A stretch of 64,000 bases of DNA from Actinacidiphila cocklensis (GTDB taxonomy: Bacteria > Actinomycetota > Actinomycetes > Streptomycetales > Streptomycetaceae). The position numbers and the translations under genes were made by a program. Position 1 is the stretch's first letter. Every line of letters starts with the position of its first letter. This document shows positions 46,469-55,012 of this stretch, one piece after another. The DNA lies in the NCBI RefSeq assembly GCF_907177275.1, contig NZ_CAJSLV010000024.1:135296-199295 (forward strand). The letters are read 5' to 3'. The notes beneath the pieces are model-generated. The model was not told where the DNA came from, searched no databases, and was given only the letters and a program-made list of their open reading frames with translations.

Positions 46469-46972
46469 ATGGACGCGATGGAATTGCCGCAGGGCCACGT
46501 CGGGCTGCTGGAGACGGACGCCGCACGGCGGCTGCTCGGCTCGAAGGAGCTGGCGCGCGTGGCGTACACGGCGGCGGACGGGACTCCGCGGGTCTTCCCG
46601 ATGCTCTTCCACTGGACGGGCGATGAGGTCGTCCTGTCCACCTTCGCCGGCGCCCGCAAGATCACGGCGCTGCGGGCGAGGCCCGACGTGGCGATCACCA
46701 TCGACGTGGCGGGTGCGCCGCCGCAGGCCCTGCTCATCCGCGGCCGGGCCGAGGTCACCGACGTGGCCGGGATCGTCCCCGAGTACCGGCTGGCGCAGTA
46801 CCGCTACGGCACCCCCGAGCAGGCCGCCGCCGCGCTCGCGTCCGTCAGCCACCCCGGCACGCGGATGGCCAGGATCGCGGTCCGCCCCACGTGGGTGGGC
46901 CTGCTGGACTTCACCACCCGGCTTCCCGGGGGTACGACGGCGGCGGAGTTCGCGCGGCGCGGCCGCGCCTGA
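46469..46972 (+). CDS. PPOX-class flavin/F420-binding protein
   Basis: A 167-residue protein of the pyridoxamine-5'-phosphate-oxidase-like split beta-barrel. It has a helical start (GHVGLLETDAARRLLGSKELARVAYTAADGTPRVFPML), LSTFAGARKITALRARPDVAITID, and IRGRAEVTDVAGI, then a C-terminal WVGLLDFTTRLPGG. Relatives bind FMN, F420 or heme-breakdown products; the cofactor is not decidable here. ATG 46469 follows GGGAGCGGGA; GTG 46451 is an alternative. It stands alone between the kinase cluster and the aldehyde dehydrogenase. Confidence 0.85.
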   Translation: MDAMELPQGHVGLLETDAARRLLGSKELARVAYTAADGTPRVFPMLFHWTGDEVVLSTFAGARKITALRARPDVAITIDVAGAPPQALLIRGRAEVTDVAGIVPEYRLAQYRYGTPEQAAAALASVSHPGTRMARIAVRPTWVGLLDFTTRLPGGTTAAEFARRGRA

Positions 46973-47082
46973 GCGGCGCTGCGGGGCGCTGCGCCCGCAG
47001 CCGGGAAACCGCGCCGGCGGCCTGCCCCGCCAGGGGTGGGCTACCGCCGGTTACGCCGTGGGTGGCCTGGGGAGGAGTGAAT

Positions 47083-47142
47083 ATGCCAGCCGATGGTGGC
47101 GGAATCTGCGCGGCGCCGGAGAAAACGGCTACTCATGGGTAG
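47083..47142 (+). CDS. Possible 19-codon leader ORF before the aldehyde dehydrogenase gene
   Basis: ATG 47083 follows GGGGAGGAG at a good distance and the frame closes with TAG after 19 codons (starts MPADGGGIC). It ends 33 bp before the aldehyde dehydrogenase start. It could be a leader peptide or chance; there is no homology evidence. Confidence 0.25.
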   Translation: MPADGGGICAAPEKTATHG

Positions 47143-47175
47143 TCACGCCGTGCGAGGCGTCGTAACCTCACCGGC

Positions 47176-48795
47176 ATGACGGATTCCCCGGAGCTGGCAG
47201 AAGCGACCGCACCCCCGGAAGGGAACCCGGCCGCGCCGGGCGGCGCGCGCGGGCCGCAGGACGTCGTCACCCCGGACCTGGTCGCGCGGCTGACGCGCGG
47301 GCTGCCGGGGGAGACGAGGACCGTGAGCCACACCCCGCTGACCGGCGAGCGCCTCGCCGAGTACCCCGAGGCCTCGCCCGAGGACGTCGCGGAGGCCTTC
47401 CGCAAGGCCCGCGCGGCCCAGCGGGAATGGGCGGCGACGCCGGCCCGCAGACGCGCCGCGGTGCTGCTCCGCTTCCACGACCTGGTCCTGGAGCGCCAGG
47501 CCGAGGTCCTCGACCTCATCCAGGTCGAGACGGGCAAGGCCAGGCTGCACGCCCACGAGGAGGTGCAGGTCGTCGCGATGGCGGCACGGCACTACGGGCG
47601 CAAGGCGCCGGCGTATCTGGGGCCGAAGCGCCACCAGGGCGCGATCCCGACCCTCACCCGCACGGTGGAGCTGCGCCAGCCCCGCGGGGTCGTCGGGCAG
47701 ATCGCCCCCTGGAACTACCCCTTCGAGCTGTCGGTGGGCGACGCGCTGCCCGCCCTGGTCGCCGGCAACGCCGTCGTGATGAAGCCGGACACCGAGACCG
47801 CGCTGACCGCCCTGTGGGCGCGCGAGCAGCTGGTCGAGGCGGGCCTGCCGGAGGGCGTGTGGCAGATCGTGATCGGCGACGGGCCGGTCGTCGGCCCCGC
47901 CGTGGTCGACCACGCCGACTACGTGTCCTTCACCGGCTCGACCCGTACCGGCCGCGAGGTGGCGCAGCGCGCCGCCGCCCGGCTGATCGGGGCGAGCCTG
48001 GAGCTGGGCGGCAAGAACGCCCTGCTGGTGCTGCGCGACGCCGACCTCGACAAGGCCGCCGACGGCGCGGTCCGCGCCTGCTTCGCCTCCGCGGGCCAAC
48101 TGTGCATCTCCATCGAGCGGCTGTTCGTGGACGAGTCGGTCGCCGACGCCTTCCTCGACAGGTTCGCGGCCAGGACCAAGGCGCTCAAGCTCGGCACGGC
48201 GCTGGCGTACGGCGCGGGCATGGGCTCGCTCGTGGGCAGGCGGCAGCTGGACGTGGTGACCCGGCATGTGGACGAGGCCCGCGAGAAGGGCGCCACGGTG
48301 CTGGCGGGCGGCCGGGCGCGGCCTGACATCGGCCCCTACGTCTACGAGCCGACCATCCTGGACGGCGTCGAGGCCCCGATGGCGGTCTGCACCGAGGAGA
48401 CCTTCGGCCCGGTCGTCTCGGTCTACCGCTTCCGCGACGAGGAGGAGGCCGTCGAGCGCGCCAACTCCACCGACTACGGCCTCAACTCCAGCGTGTGGAC
48501 CAAGGACACCCGCCGCGGCGCACGGATCGCGGCCCGGCTGCGCTCGGGCACCGTCAACGTCAACGAGGCCTACGCGGCCGCGTACGGCAGCGTGCGCGCG
48601 CCGATGGGCGGCATGAAGGACTCGGGGCTGGGCCGAAGGCACGGCTCCGAGGGGATCCTGAAGTTCACCGAGGCCCAGACCGTCGCCACCCAGCGGCTGC
48701 TGCCCATGGCGCCCTCCTTCGGTATGGACGACGAGAAGTACGCGGCCTTCCTGAGCCGTTCGCTGCGGTTGATGAAGACGCTCCGGATGCGCTGA
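47176..48795 (+). CDS. NAD(P)-dependent succinate-semialdehyde dehydrogenase
   Basis: A 539-residue aldehyde dehydrogenase of the GabD2/SSADH type. Motifs are GVVGQIAPWNYPFEL and KPDTETALTAL (cofactor), SFTGSTRTGREV, the general base in SLELGGKNALLV (near 275), the nucleophile in SAGQLCISIERL (near 310) and EETFGPVVSVYRF. The length includes an N-terminal Pro/Gly-rich extension of about 30 residues. The reaction is likely succinate semialdehyde to succinate in the GABA route, but substrate range is inferred. ATG 47176. It is followed 10 bp later by a GMC oxidoreductase gene, so a two-gene oxidation unit is likely. Confidence 0.9.
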   Translation: MTDSPELAEATAPPEGNPAAPGGARGPQDVVTPDLVARLTRGLPGETRTVSHTPLTGERLAEYPEASPEDVAEAFRKARAAQREWAATPARRRAAVLLRFHDLVLERQAEVLDLIQVETGKARLHAHEEVQVVAMAARHYGRKAPAYLGPKRHQGAIPTLTRTVELRQPRGVVGQIAPWNYPFELSVGDALPALVAGNAVVMKPDTETALTALWAREQLVEAGLPEGVWQIVIGDGPVVGPAVVDHADYVSFTGSTRTGREVAQRAAARLIGASLELGGKNALLVLRDADLDKAADGAVRACFASAGQLCISIERLFVDESVADAFLDRFAARTKALKLGTALAYGAGMGSLVGRRQLDVVTRHVDEAREKGATVLAGGRARPDIGPYVYEPTILDGVEAPMAVCTEETFGPVVSVYRFRDEEEAVERANSTDYGLNSSVWTKDTRRGARIAARLRSGTVNVNEAYAAAYGSVRAPMGGMKDSGLGRRHGSEGILKFTEAQTVATQRLLPMAPSFGMDDEKYAAFLSRSLRLMKTLRMR

Positions 48796-48805
48796 GGAGG
48801 CACCT

Positions 48806-50638
48806 GTGGCACAGCAAGAGGGCGGGGAGGAAGGCCGGGGCGGGAGCGGGGAGGACGGCTACGACTACGACGTCGTCGTCATCGGCTCCGGATTCGGCGG
48901 CGCCGTCTCGGCGCTGCGGCTGACCGAGAAGGGCTACCGGGTCGGCGTGCTGGAGGCGGGCCGCCGCTTCGCCCGCGACGAACTGCCCAAGAACTCCTGG
49001 GACTTCCGCAACTACCTGTGGGCGCCCGCGCTCGGCCTCTACGGCATCCAGCGCATCCACGTCCTGGGCAACGTGCTGGTGCTGGCCGGCGCCGGGGTGG
49101 GCGGCGGCTCGCTGAACTACGCCAACACCCTCTACGTGCCGCCCGCCGCCTTCTTCCAGGACCGGCAGTGGGGCGGCATCACCGACTGGCAGCAGGAGCT
49201 GGCGCCGTACTACGACCAGGCGCAGCGCATGCTCGGCGTGCGGCTCAACCCCACGGTCACCCCGTCGGACGTGCACCTGAAGGCCGCAGCCGAGGAGATG
49301 GGCGTCGGCGACAGCTTCCACCTGGCCCCGGTCGGCGTCTTCTTCGGCGACGGCGAGGACGCGGAGGGCCAGCAGAAGGTGGCGCCCGGCGACGAGGTCG
49401 CCGACCCGTACTTCGGCGGGGCCGGGCCGTCCCGCAGGGCCTGCACCGAGTGCGGCGAGTGCATGACCGGGTGCCGGCACGGCGCCAAGAACACCCTCAA
49501 CGAGAACTACCTGCACCTGGCGCAGCAGGCCGGCGCCGTCGTCCACCCGATGACCACGGTGACCGACCTGGCTGAGGACCCGGAGGGGGGCTACCGCGTC
49601 ACCTCGGTGCCCACCGACCAGCGCAGGAAGGGCGAGCGCCAGGTGCTGCGCGCCCGGCAGGTGGTGGTCGCGGCGGGCACGTACGGCACGCAGACGCTGC
49701 TGCACGCGATGCGCGACGCGGGCCGGCTGCCCGGGATCTCGGCCCGGCTCGGCGAGCTGACCAGGACCAACTCCGAGGCGCTGGTCGGCGCCCAGACCAC
49801 GCCTGGCCGCTACCGCAGGAAGTACCCCGACCGGGAGCTGGACTTCACCCGGGGCGTGGCGATCACCTCGTCCGTGCACCCCAACGACCACACCCACATC
49901 GAGCCGGTCCGCTACGGCCGCGGCTCCAACTCGATGGGCTCGCTCTCGCTGCTGGCCGCGCCCTACCGGGGCAGGGTGCCGCGCTGGCTGGAATTCCTCG
50001 GCAACAACGTCAGGCACCCGGTGGTGGCCTTCCGCTCGCTGTCCAACTACCACTGGTCGGAGCGCACCATCATCGGCCTGGTCATGCAGACCAGCGACAA
50101 CTCGCTGGCGACCTACCGGAAGACCAAGGGCCTGGGCAAGGGCCTGCTGACCGCGCGGCAGGGCCACGGCGAACCCAACCCGGTGCACATCCCCGAGGGC
50201 GCGGAGGCGGCCCGGCTGATCGCCGAGCAGATCAACGGCTTCCCCGGCAGCAACGTCGGCGAGGCCACCCAGCGGCCGATGACCGCGCACTTCCTGGGCG
50301 GCTGTCCGATCGGCGAGGACGCCGAGCACGGCGTCATCGACCCGTACCACCGGCTCTTCGGGCACCCGGGCATCCACGTGGTGGACGGTGCGGCCGTCTC
50401 GGCGAACCTCGGCGTCAACCCGTCGCTGACGATCACGGCACAGGCGGAGCGGGCGATGTCGCTGTGGCCGAACAAGGGCGAGGCGGACCCGCGGCCGGCC
50501 CAGGGCGAGGCCTACCGCAGGATCGCCGCGGTCAGGCCTGCCGCCCCGGTGGTGCCGGAGGACGCCTTCGGCGGTCTGCGGCTGCCGCTGCTGCCGGTTC
50601 CGGCGGTGCCGCCGGCGCAGACCGTTCCTGACAAATAG
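48806..50638 (+). CDS. GMC family FAD-dependent oxidoreductase
   Basis: A 610-residue flavoprotein resembling the cholesterol-oxidase side of the GMC family. It has the FAD motif DVVVIGSGFGGAVSALRLTEKG (about 22-43), AGAGVGGGSLNYANTLY, and GEATQRPMTAHFLGGCPIGED with the C-terminal NLGVNPSLTITAQAE. Near 212-228 a Cys cluster, CTECGECMTGCRHGAKN, resembles a ferredoxin-like or metal site found in bacterial members. The substrate is unknown; sterol or other alcohol is possible. GTG 48806 has GGAGG eight bases upstream. It ends before a 446-bp gap preceding guaA. Confidence 0.9.
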   Translation: MAQQEGGEEGRGGSGEDGYDYDVVVIGSGFGGAVSALRLTEKGYRVGVLEAGRRFARDELPKNSWDFRNYLWAPALGLYGIQRIHVLGNVLVLAGAGVGGGSLNYANTLYVPPAAFFQDRQWGGITDWQQELAPYYDQAQRMLGVRLNPTVTPSDVHLKAAAEEMGVGDSFHLAPVGVFFGDGEDAEGQQKVAPGDEVADPYFGGAGPSRRACTECGECMTGCRHGAKNTLNENYLHLAQQAGAVVHPMTTVTDLAEDPEGGYRVTSVPTDQRRKGERQVLRARQVVVAAGTYGTQTLLHAMRDAGRLPGISARLGELTRTNSEALVGAQTTPGRYRRKYPDRELDFTRGVAITSSVHPNDHTHIEPVRYGRGSNSMGSLSLLAAPYRGRVPRWLEFLGNNVRHPVVAFRSLSNYHWSERTIIGLVMQTSDNSLATYRKTKGLGKGLLTARQGHGEPNPVHIPEGAEAARLIAEQINGFPGSNVGEATQRPMTAHFLGGCPIGEDAEHGVIDPYHRLFGHPGIHVVDGAAVSANLGVNPSLTITAQAERAMSLWPNKGEADPRPAQGEAYRRIAAVRPAAPVVPEDAFGGLRLPLLPVPAVPPAQTVPDK

Positions 50639-50828
50639 CTCTGAACAAGCTGTAATGTGTGCTTCGCGGTGCTCTCTTCGCAGAGCGGCCGGTTCCGGGC
50701 GTCCCCGGCGCCGACCGCCTCTTTAGAGTCGTGACCGGGCTGCTGTCCCCTGCCGTCCGGCCACTGGAACCGGTGCGAGGTCCCACGGCGGCGCATTCCT
50801 GCGGCCGCCTCATCGCACCGGTCACACC

Positions 50829-50860
50829 CCGCCCAGCTGCGTCTGGGCGGTGTCCTTTTC
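50829..50860 (+). terminator. Terminator or attenuator in the GMC-guaA gap
   Basis: CCGCCCAG (50829-50836) pairs with CTGGGCGG (50843-50850), followed by TGTCCTTTTC. Because it stands 235 bp before guaA, it may end the upstream operon or attenuate a long guaA leader. No other gene or motif is supported in 50639-51084. Confidence 0.65.
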
Positions 50861-51084
50861 CACGCGTGGTGTTGGTTACCGCCCCTGGCTGGCACGGACA
50901 CCACCTCCAACGAAGTGGCCGCGAGCCGGTCACGTGCCGTTTGGGTGATCCCCCTCGAAAGGGTCTGACCGCGGCCCCGGTGCGCCCGGTCACGGCGGCG
51001 GCCGCCGTGCGGGTCATGGTGGTGAGCGCGGCGACGGTAGAATCGGAAGTCCACCCCATCGCAGCAACCGCCGGAAGGCAGCCC

Positions 51085-52689
51085 GTGGCACCAGCGACCC
51101 CCGCCGCCCCCGAAACCAGCACCGAGACCGCGGCGGACACCGTCCTCGTCGTCGACTTCGGGGCGCAGTACGCCCAGCTCATCGCCCGCCGGGTGCGTGA
51201 GGCGCGGGTGTACAGCGAGATCGTGCCCTCGACCATGCCGGTCGCCGAGATGCTGGCGAAGGGCCCGAAGGCGGTCATCCTGTCCGGCGGCCCGTCGTCC
51301 GTCTACGAGCCGGGTGCGCCGACCCTGGACGCGGCGCTGTTCGAGGCCGGGGTGCCGGTCTTCGGCATGTGCTACGGCTTCCAGCTGATGGCGACCGCGC
51401 TGGGCGGCACCGTCGACAACACCGGGTCGCGCGAGTACGGCCGCACCGGGCTGAGCGTGTCCAAGCCGGGCTCGACGCTCTTCGAGGGCACCCCCGCCGA
51501 GCAGTCGGTGTGGATGTCGCACGGCGACGCCTGCTCGGCCGCCCCCGAGGGCTTCACGGTGACCGCGTCCACCGACGTGGTGCCGGTCGCCGCGTTCGAG
51601 AACGACGAGAAGCGGCTCTACGGCGTCCAGTACCACCCCGAGGTGCTGCACACCACGCACGGCCAGCAGATCCTGGAGCACTTCCTCTACCGCGGCGCGG
51701 GCCTGGCCCCGACCTGGACGACCACCAGCGTGGTGGACGAGCAGGTCGCGCTGATCCGCGCCCAGGTCGGCAGCAGCCGGGCGATCTGCGGCCTGTCCGG
51801 CGGCGTCGACTCCGCGGTGGCCGCCGCCCTTGTGCAGAAGGCCATCGGCAGCCAGCTGACCTGCGTCTACGTCGACCACGGGCTGATGCGCAAGGGCGAG
51901 ACCGAGCAGGTCGAGAAGGACTTCGTGGCCGCGACCGGCGTGCAGCTGAAGGTCGTCGACGCCTCGGAGCGCTTCCTCGCCGCGCTCGCCGGCGTCTCCG
52001 ACCCCGAGCAGAAGCGCAAGATCATCGGCCGGGAGTTCATCCGGGTCTTCGAGCAGGCGCAGGCCGAGATCGTCGCCGAGGCGCCGAACGACCACCCGGT
52101 GGAGTTCCTGGTGCAGGGCACCCTCTACCCGGACGTCGTCGAGTCCGGCGGCGGCACCGGCACCGCCAACATCAAGTCGCACCACAACGTCGGCGGCCTC
52201 CCCGAGGACCTGGAGTTCCAGCTCGTCGAGCCGCTGCGCAAGCTGTTCAAGGACGAGGTCAGGATGGTCGGCCAGGAGCTGGGCCTGCCCGAGGAGATCG
52301 TCCAGCGGCAGCCCTTCCCCGGCCCCGGCCTCGGCATCCGGATCGTCGGCGAGGTCACCCGCGACCGCCTCGACCTGCTCCGCGAGGCCGACGCGATCGC
52401 CCGCGAGGAGCTGACCGCGGCGGGCCTGGACCGGGAGATCTGGCAGTGCCCCGTGGTGCTGCTCGCCGACGTCCGCTCGGTCGGCGTCCAGGGCGACGGC
52501 CGCACCTACGGCCACCCCATCGTGCTGCGCCCGGTCTCCTCCGAGGACGCGATGACCGCCGACTGGTCCCGCCTGCCCTACGACACCCTGGCCCGGATCT
52601 CCACCCGCATCACCAACGAGGTCAAGGACGTCAACCGGGTCACCCTGGACATCACGAGCAAGCCGCCGGGCACGATCGAGTGGGAGTGA
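51085..52689 (+). CDS. guaA: GMP synthase (glutamine-hydrolysing)
   Basis: GuaA converts XMP to GMP, completing the pathway begun by guaB. The 534 residues hold an N-terminal class I glutaminase ([20 protein letters not shown]; nucleophile in FGMCYGFQ near 97; His and Glu in YHPEV), the ATP-pyrophosphatase P-loop [15 protein letters not shown] near 236, and the C-terminal dimerisation domain ending [16 protein letters not shown] 51085 follows GGAAGG and gives a 20-residue N-terminal lead before the first strand; further upstream starts are in non-conserved DNA. Confidence 0.97.
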   Translation: MAPATPAAPETSTETAADTVLVVDFGAQYAQLIARRVREARVYSEIVPSTMPVAEMLAKGPKAVILSGGPSSVYEPGAPTLDAALFEAGVPVFGMCYGFQLMATALGGTVDNTGSREYGRTGLSVSKPGSTLFEGTPAEQSVWMSHGDACSAAPEGFTVTASTDVVPVAAFENDEKRLYGVQYHPEVLHTTHGQQILEHFLYRGAGLAPTWTTTSVVDEQVALIRAQVGSSRAICGLSGGVDSAVAAALVQKAIGSQLTCVYVDHGLMRKGETEQVEKDFVAATGVQLKVVDASERFLAALAGVSDPEQKRKIIGREFIRVFEQAQAEIVAEAPNDHPVEFLVQGTLYPDVVESGGGTGTANIKSHHNVGGLPEDLEFQLVEPLRKLFKDEVRMVGQELGLPEEIVQRQPFPGPGLGIRIVGEVTRDRLDLLREADAIAREELTAAGLDREIWQCPVVLLADVRSVGVQGDGRTYGHPIVLRPVSSEDAMTADWSRLPYDTLARISTRITNEVKDVNRVTLDITSKPPGTIEWE

Positions 52690-52708
52690 CCGCTGCCCGC
52701 GGCGGCGA

Positions 52709-52742
52709 CCGACGGCGCGCACCGGAAGGTTCGCGCCGTCGG
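52709..52742. terminator. Terminator after guaA
   Basis: CCGACGGCGCG (52709-52719) and CGCGCCGTCGG (52732-52742) form an 11-bp perfect stem 20 bp after the guaA stop. Confidence 0.85.
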
Positions 52743-52845
52743 CGTTGAGACACAGCGCGCTGGTGTACGTATGACTGTCGGACGCCCGCGCACCGGAAGA
52801 CCGCTTCCACCCGACGACCTGCGCGCGGCGGGAGAGGCGGAGACG

Positions 52846-53406
52846 ATGCGCGACAGGATCGACCTCTGGCGGGAGACCGCCCGGCGCCATGCACTGCTGC
52901 CGTTGCGGATCTTTCTCGGGGTGACCTTCGTCTACGCCGGTCTCGACAAGCTGACCAGCGACAGCTTCTTCACCGACAGCGCCAACGGCTCGCTGGTGCA
53001 GATCCTGCACGGGTCGCACGACTCGGCCGCGATCCCCGGGCTGATCGACCTCGCGCTCAAGGCGCCGCACCCCTTCGGGTACGCGATCGCGCTGGGCGAG
53101 CTGGCGGTCGGGCTCGGCACGCTGTTCGGGCTGCTGGGGCGGGTCGCCGCGGCAGGCGGCGCGGCCATATCGCTGAGCCTGTGGCTGACCGTGAGCTGGT
53201 CCACGACGCCGTACTACTACGGCAACGACCTGGCGTACCTGATGGCGTGGCTGCCCCTGGTGCTGGCCGGGGCGCCCACGCTCTCGCTGGACTGGTGGCT
53301 GCGCGCCCGGCGCGAGCGCGGGGCCGTACCGCAGGCGCGCACCGCGGCCGCTGCTACGGGCGCCGCCGCTCCCGGCGGGCGCGTACGGTCCGCGCCGCCT
53401 GCGTGA
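52846..53406 (+). CDS. DoxX family membrane protein
   Basis: A 186-residue protein with about four membrane helices, including PLRIFLGVTFVYAGLDKLTS (the DoxX N-terminal helix), FGYAIALGELAVGLGTLFGLLGRVAAAGGAAISLSLWLTVSW and YLMAWLPLVLAGAPTLSLDWWL. DoxX proteins associate with respiratory or redox membrane complexes; the partner is unknown here. ATG 52846 is preferred because the 25 residues from ATG 52771 look non-homologous, but the longer form is not excluded. The 3' end overlaps the converging small membrane protein gene by 53 bp. Confidence 0.88.
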   Translation: MRDRIDLWRETARRHALLPLRIFLGVTFVYAGLDKLTSDSFFTDSANGSLVQILHGSHDSAAIPGLIDLALKAPHPFGYAIALGELAVGLGTLFGLLGRVAAAGGAAISLSLWLTVSWSTTPYYYGNDLAYLMAWLPLVLAGAPTLSLDWWLRARRERGAVPQARTAAAATGAAAPGGRVRSAPPA

Positions 53407-53572
53407 CGATGCCGGCCGCGGCGGCCAGTACCAGGCCGCCGAAGGCCAGCGCGCCGGCGGTCCACGGGTGCAGGTCCCACACGCCGCCCGCGTCCAGCAG
53501 GAAGAAGACCGTCAGCGTGATCAGGACCAGGCCCATGACCAGGGCGGCGGGCTCGAAGCGGTGCCGTCTCAC
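53354..53572 (-). CDS. Small two-helix membrane protein coupled to the PspC-LiaF gene
   Basis: A 72-residue protein with two hydrophobic helices (LVMGLVLITLTVFFLLDAGGVW and AGALAFGGLVLAAAAGIVTQAA) and basic ends (MRRHR, RARRERRRP). GTG 53572 overlaps the stop of the upstream PspC-LiaF gene (GTGA), so it is translated with it. Its size and topology recall LiaI or DUF-type partners of LiaF. Function is unknown; a membrane accessory of the stress module is likely by context. Confidence 0.8.
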   Translation of the reverse strand: MRRHRFEPAALVMGLVLITLTVFFLLDAGGVWDLHPWTAGALAFGGLVLAAAAGIVTQAARTVRARRERRRP

Positions 53573-54864
53573 CGGACCACCTTGACCTGGCCGACGCCGA
53601 CGTCGACCCGCAGGTCGACGGTGCCGGTCGACGCGGTGCCGGCGGGCGGCTCCAGCGTCACCCGGCCGTGCTGTCCGGTTTTGACGTCCACGCCGTCGTT
53701 CACCTTTCCCGGCAGGACGGTCTCGCCGATGCCGAGGTCGTATTCGAGCGTCACGGTGGCGCCCGGGGGCAGCAGCACCTCCGCCTGTCCCGCGCCCACC
53801 TTCAGGTGGGTGTGCACGGTGCCGCCGTCCAGCGGGAGGGCGGTCAGGTCGAGCAGGCCGCGTCCGGTGCCGCGCTGGTAGATCTGGTGCACGCCCGCGG
53901 TGGAGACCGGGCGCCAGGTGGTGGTGCCGATGCCGTGGCCGGTCCTGGGCAGCGCGGTGGTGCCGACCAGCGCGGCCAGCGTCAGCACCGAGAAGAACGC
54001 GGTGCCGCCCCTGGCCCGCCCCGCGAACGACGCGACCACGAAGGCCGTGCCGAGCACGCCGAGCGCCGACGCCAGGCCGATCTCCGCGCTGACCCGCACC
54101 GGCTGGTAGGGCCAGGACACCCCGGTGCCGACCCCGAGCGCGGTCACCGTCAGCAGCAGGACCGCGAGCGCGAACGGCCAGCTGCGCTCGGTCCCCGCCC
54201 TGACCGCCTTCTTGCGGTCCCGCCACGCCTGCCGGTCGGTGTCGCCGTAGGGGCCGTCGTCGGGTCCCCACAGATACCCGGGCTGCTCCTTCGACAGCGG
54301 GTCGCGCCACCAGGACGGCGAGCCGCCCGGCTCCGGCGGGGCCTGCACCGCGGGCGGCGCGTCCACCACGGCCGCGGCCGCCGCGGGCGAGGCGGTCTCG
54401 CCGGGCGCCCGCCTGCGCAGCTGCGACCAGTAGACGGCGCCCGCGGTGGCGAACAGCAGGATCAGCGAGAAGGCCTGGTTGGCGCCGTTGCCGAGCATCG
54501 AGGCGTACAGGCCGCAGCCGACCAGGGCCATCAGCACCGCGGTCAGCGGCGCCCCCTCGATCCGGCCCGACATCAGCCGGTGCGCCTCGCTCTGGTCCTC
54601 GCCCTCCTGCGGGATGACCAGCCAGCCCATGCCGTAGACGATCAGGCCGATACCGCCGGTCAGCGACAGCACGGCCAGCACGATGCGGAAGATGACCGGG
54701 TCGACGCCGAAGTAGCGGCCCGCACCGTCGCAGACGCCGGCCAGCACCTTGTGCTCGCGGCCCCGGGTGATGCGCGGCCTGGCCTCGCCAGGCCCGCTCT
54801 CCTCGTCGGCGGGGGCGCGGGTGGCACCGGCCGGTGCTGCCTCGTCGTGCGGCTCTTGCGTCAT
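53569..54864 (-). CDS. PspC-LiaF fusion membrane protein
   Basis: A protein of 431 residues. An N-terminal PspC domain (about 30-95) contains RGREHKVLAGVCDGAGRYFGVDPVIFRIVLAVLS and a membrane helix (GGIGLIVYGMGWLVIP). Several more membrane helices follow, up to about residue 320. The end is a LiaF/DUF2154-like outer domain with HLKVGAGQAEVLLPPGATVTLEYDLGIGE and a final repeat of the same beta pattern (DLRVDVGVGQVKVV). In Bacillus LiaF is the inhibitor of LiaS; here it is fused to PspC. ATG 54864 is the conserved start. Divergent from a PspC-histidine kinase, with which it probably works in sensing envelope stress. Confidence 0.9.
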   Translation of the reverse strand: MTQEPHDEAAPAGATRAPADEESGPGEARPRITRGREHKVLAGVCDGAGRYFGVDPVIFRIVLAVLSLTGGIGLIVYGMGWLVIPQEGEDQSEAHRLMSGRIEGAPLTAVLMALVGCGLYASMLGNGANQAFSLILLFATAGAVYWSQLRRRAPGETASPAAAAAVVDAPPAVQAPPEPGGSPSWWRDPLSKEQPGYLWGPDDGPYGDTDRQAWRDRKKAVRAGTERSWPFALAVLLLTVTALGVGTGVSWPYQPVRVSAEIGLASALGVLGTAFVVASFAGRARGGTAFFSVLTLAALVGTTALPRTGHGIGTTTWRPVSTAGVHQIYQRGTGRGLLDLTALPLDGGTVHTHLKVGAGQAEVLLPPGATVTLEYDLGIGETVLPGKVNDGVDVKTGQHGRVTLEPPAGTASTGTVDLRVDVGVGQVKVVR

Positions 54865-55012
54865 ACCCACCATCCTGGCCGCTCCCGGCGGCGCCCGGCA
54901 CCCGCCCCGACCCTGGAAGGACCCTGATCCGACCCTGGTCCGTCACCCGGGGCAACCCTTGGGGGATCGACCCTGATGCCCGAACAGGGCCGCACGTGTG
55001 ACGATCGGGGGT

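Noticed and set aside
48665..50377. A 570-codon minus-strand open frame opposite the GMC oxidoreductase
   Set aside because: Shadow of a gene with intact FAD motifs; no ribosome binding site or family features.
50512..53070. An 852-codon minus-strand open frame opposite guaA
   Set aside because: Antisense to guaA; composition and lack of motifs mark it as a shadow.
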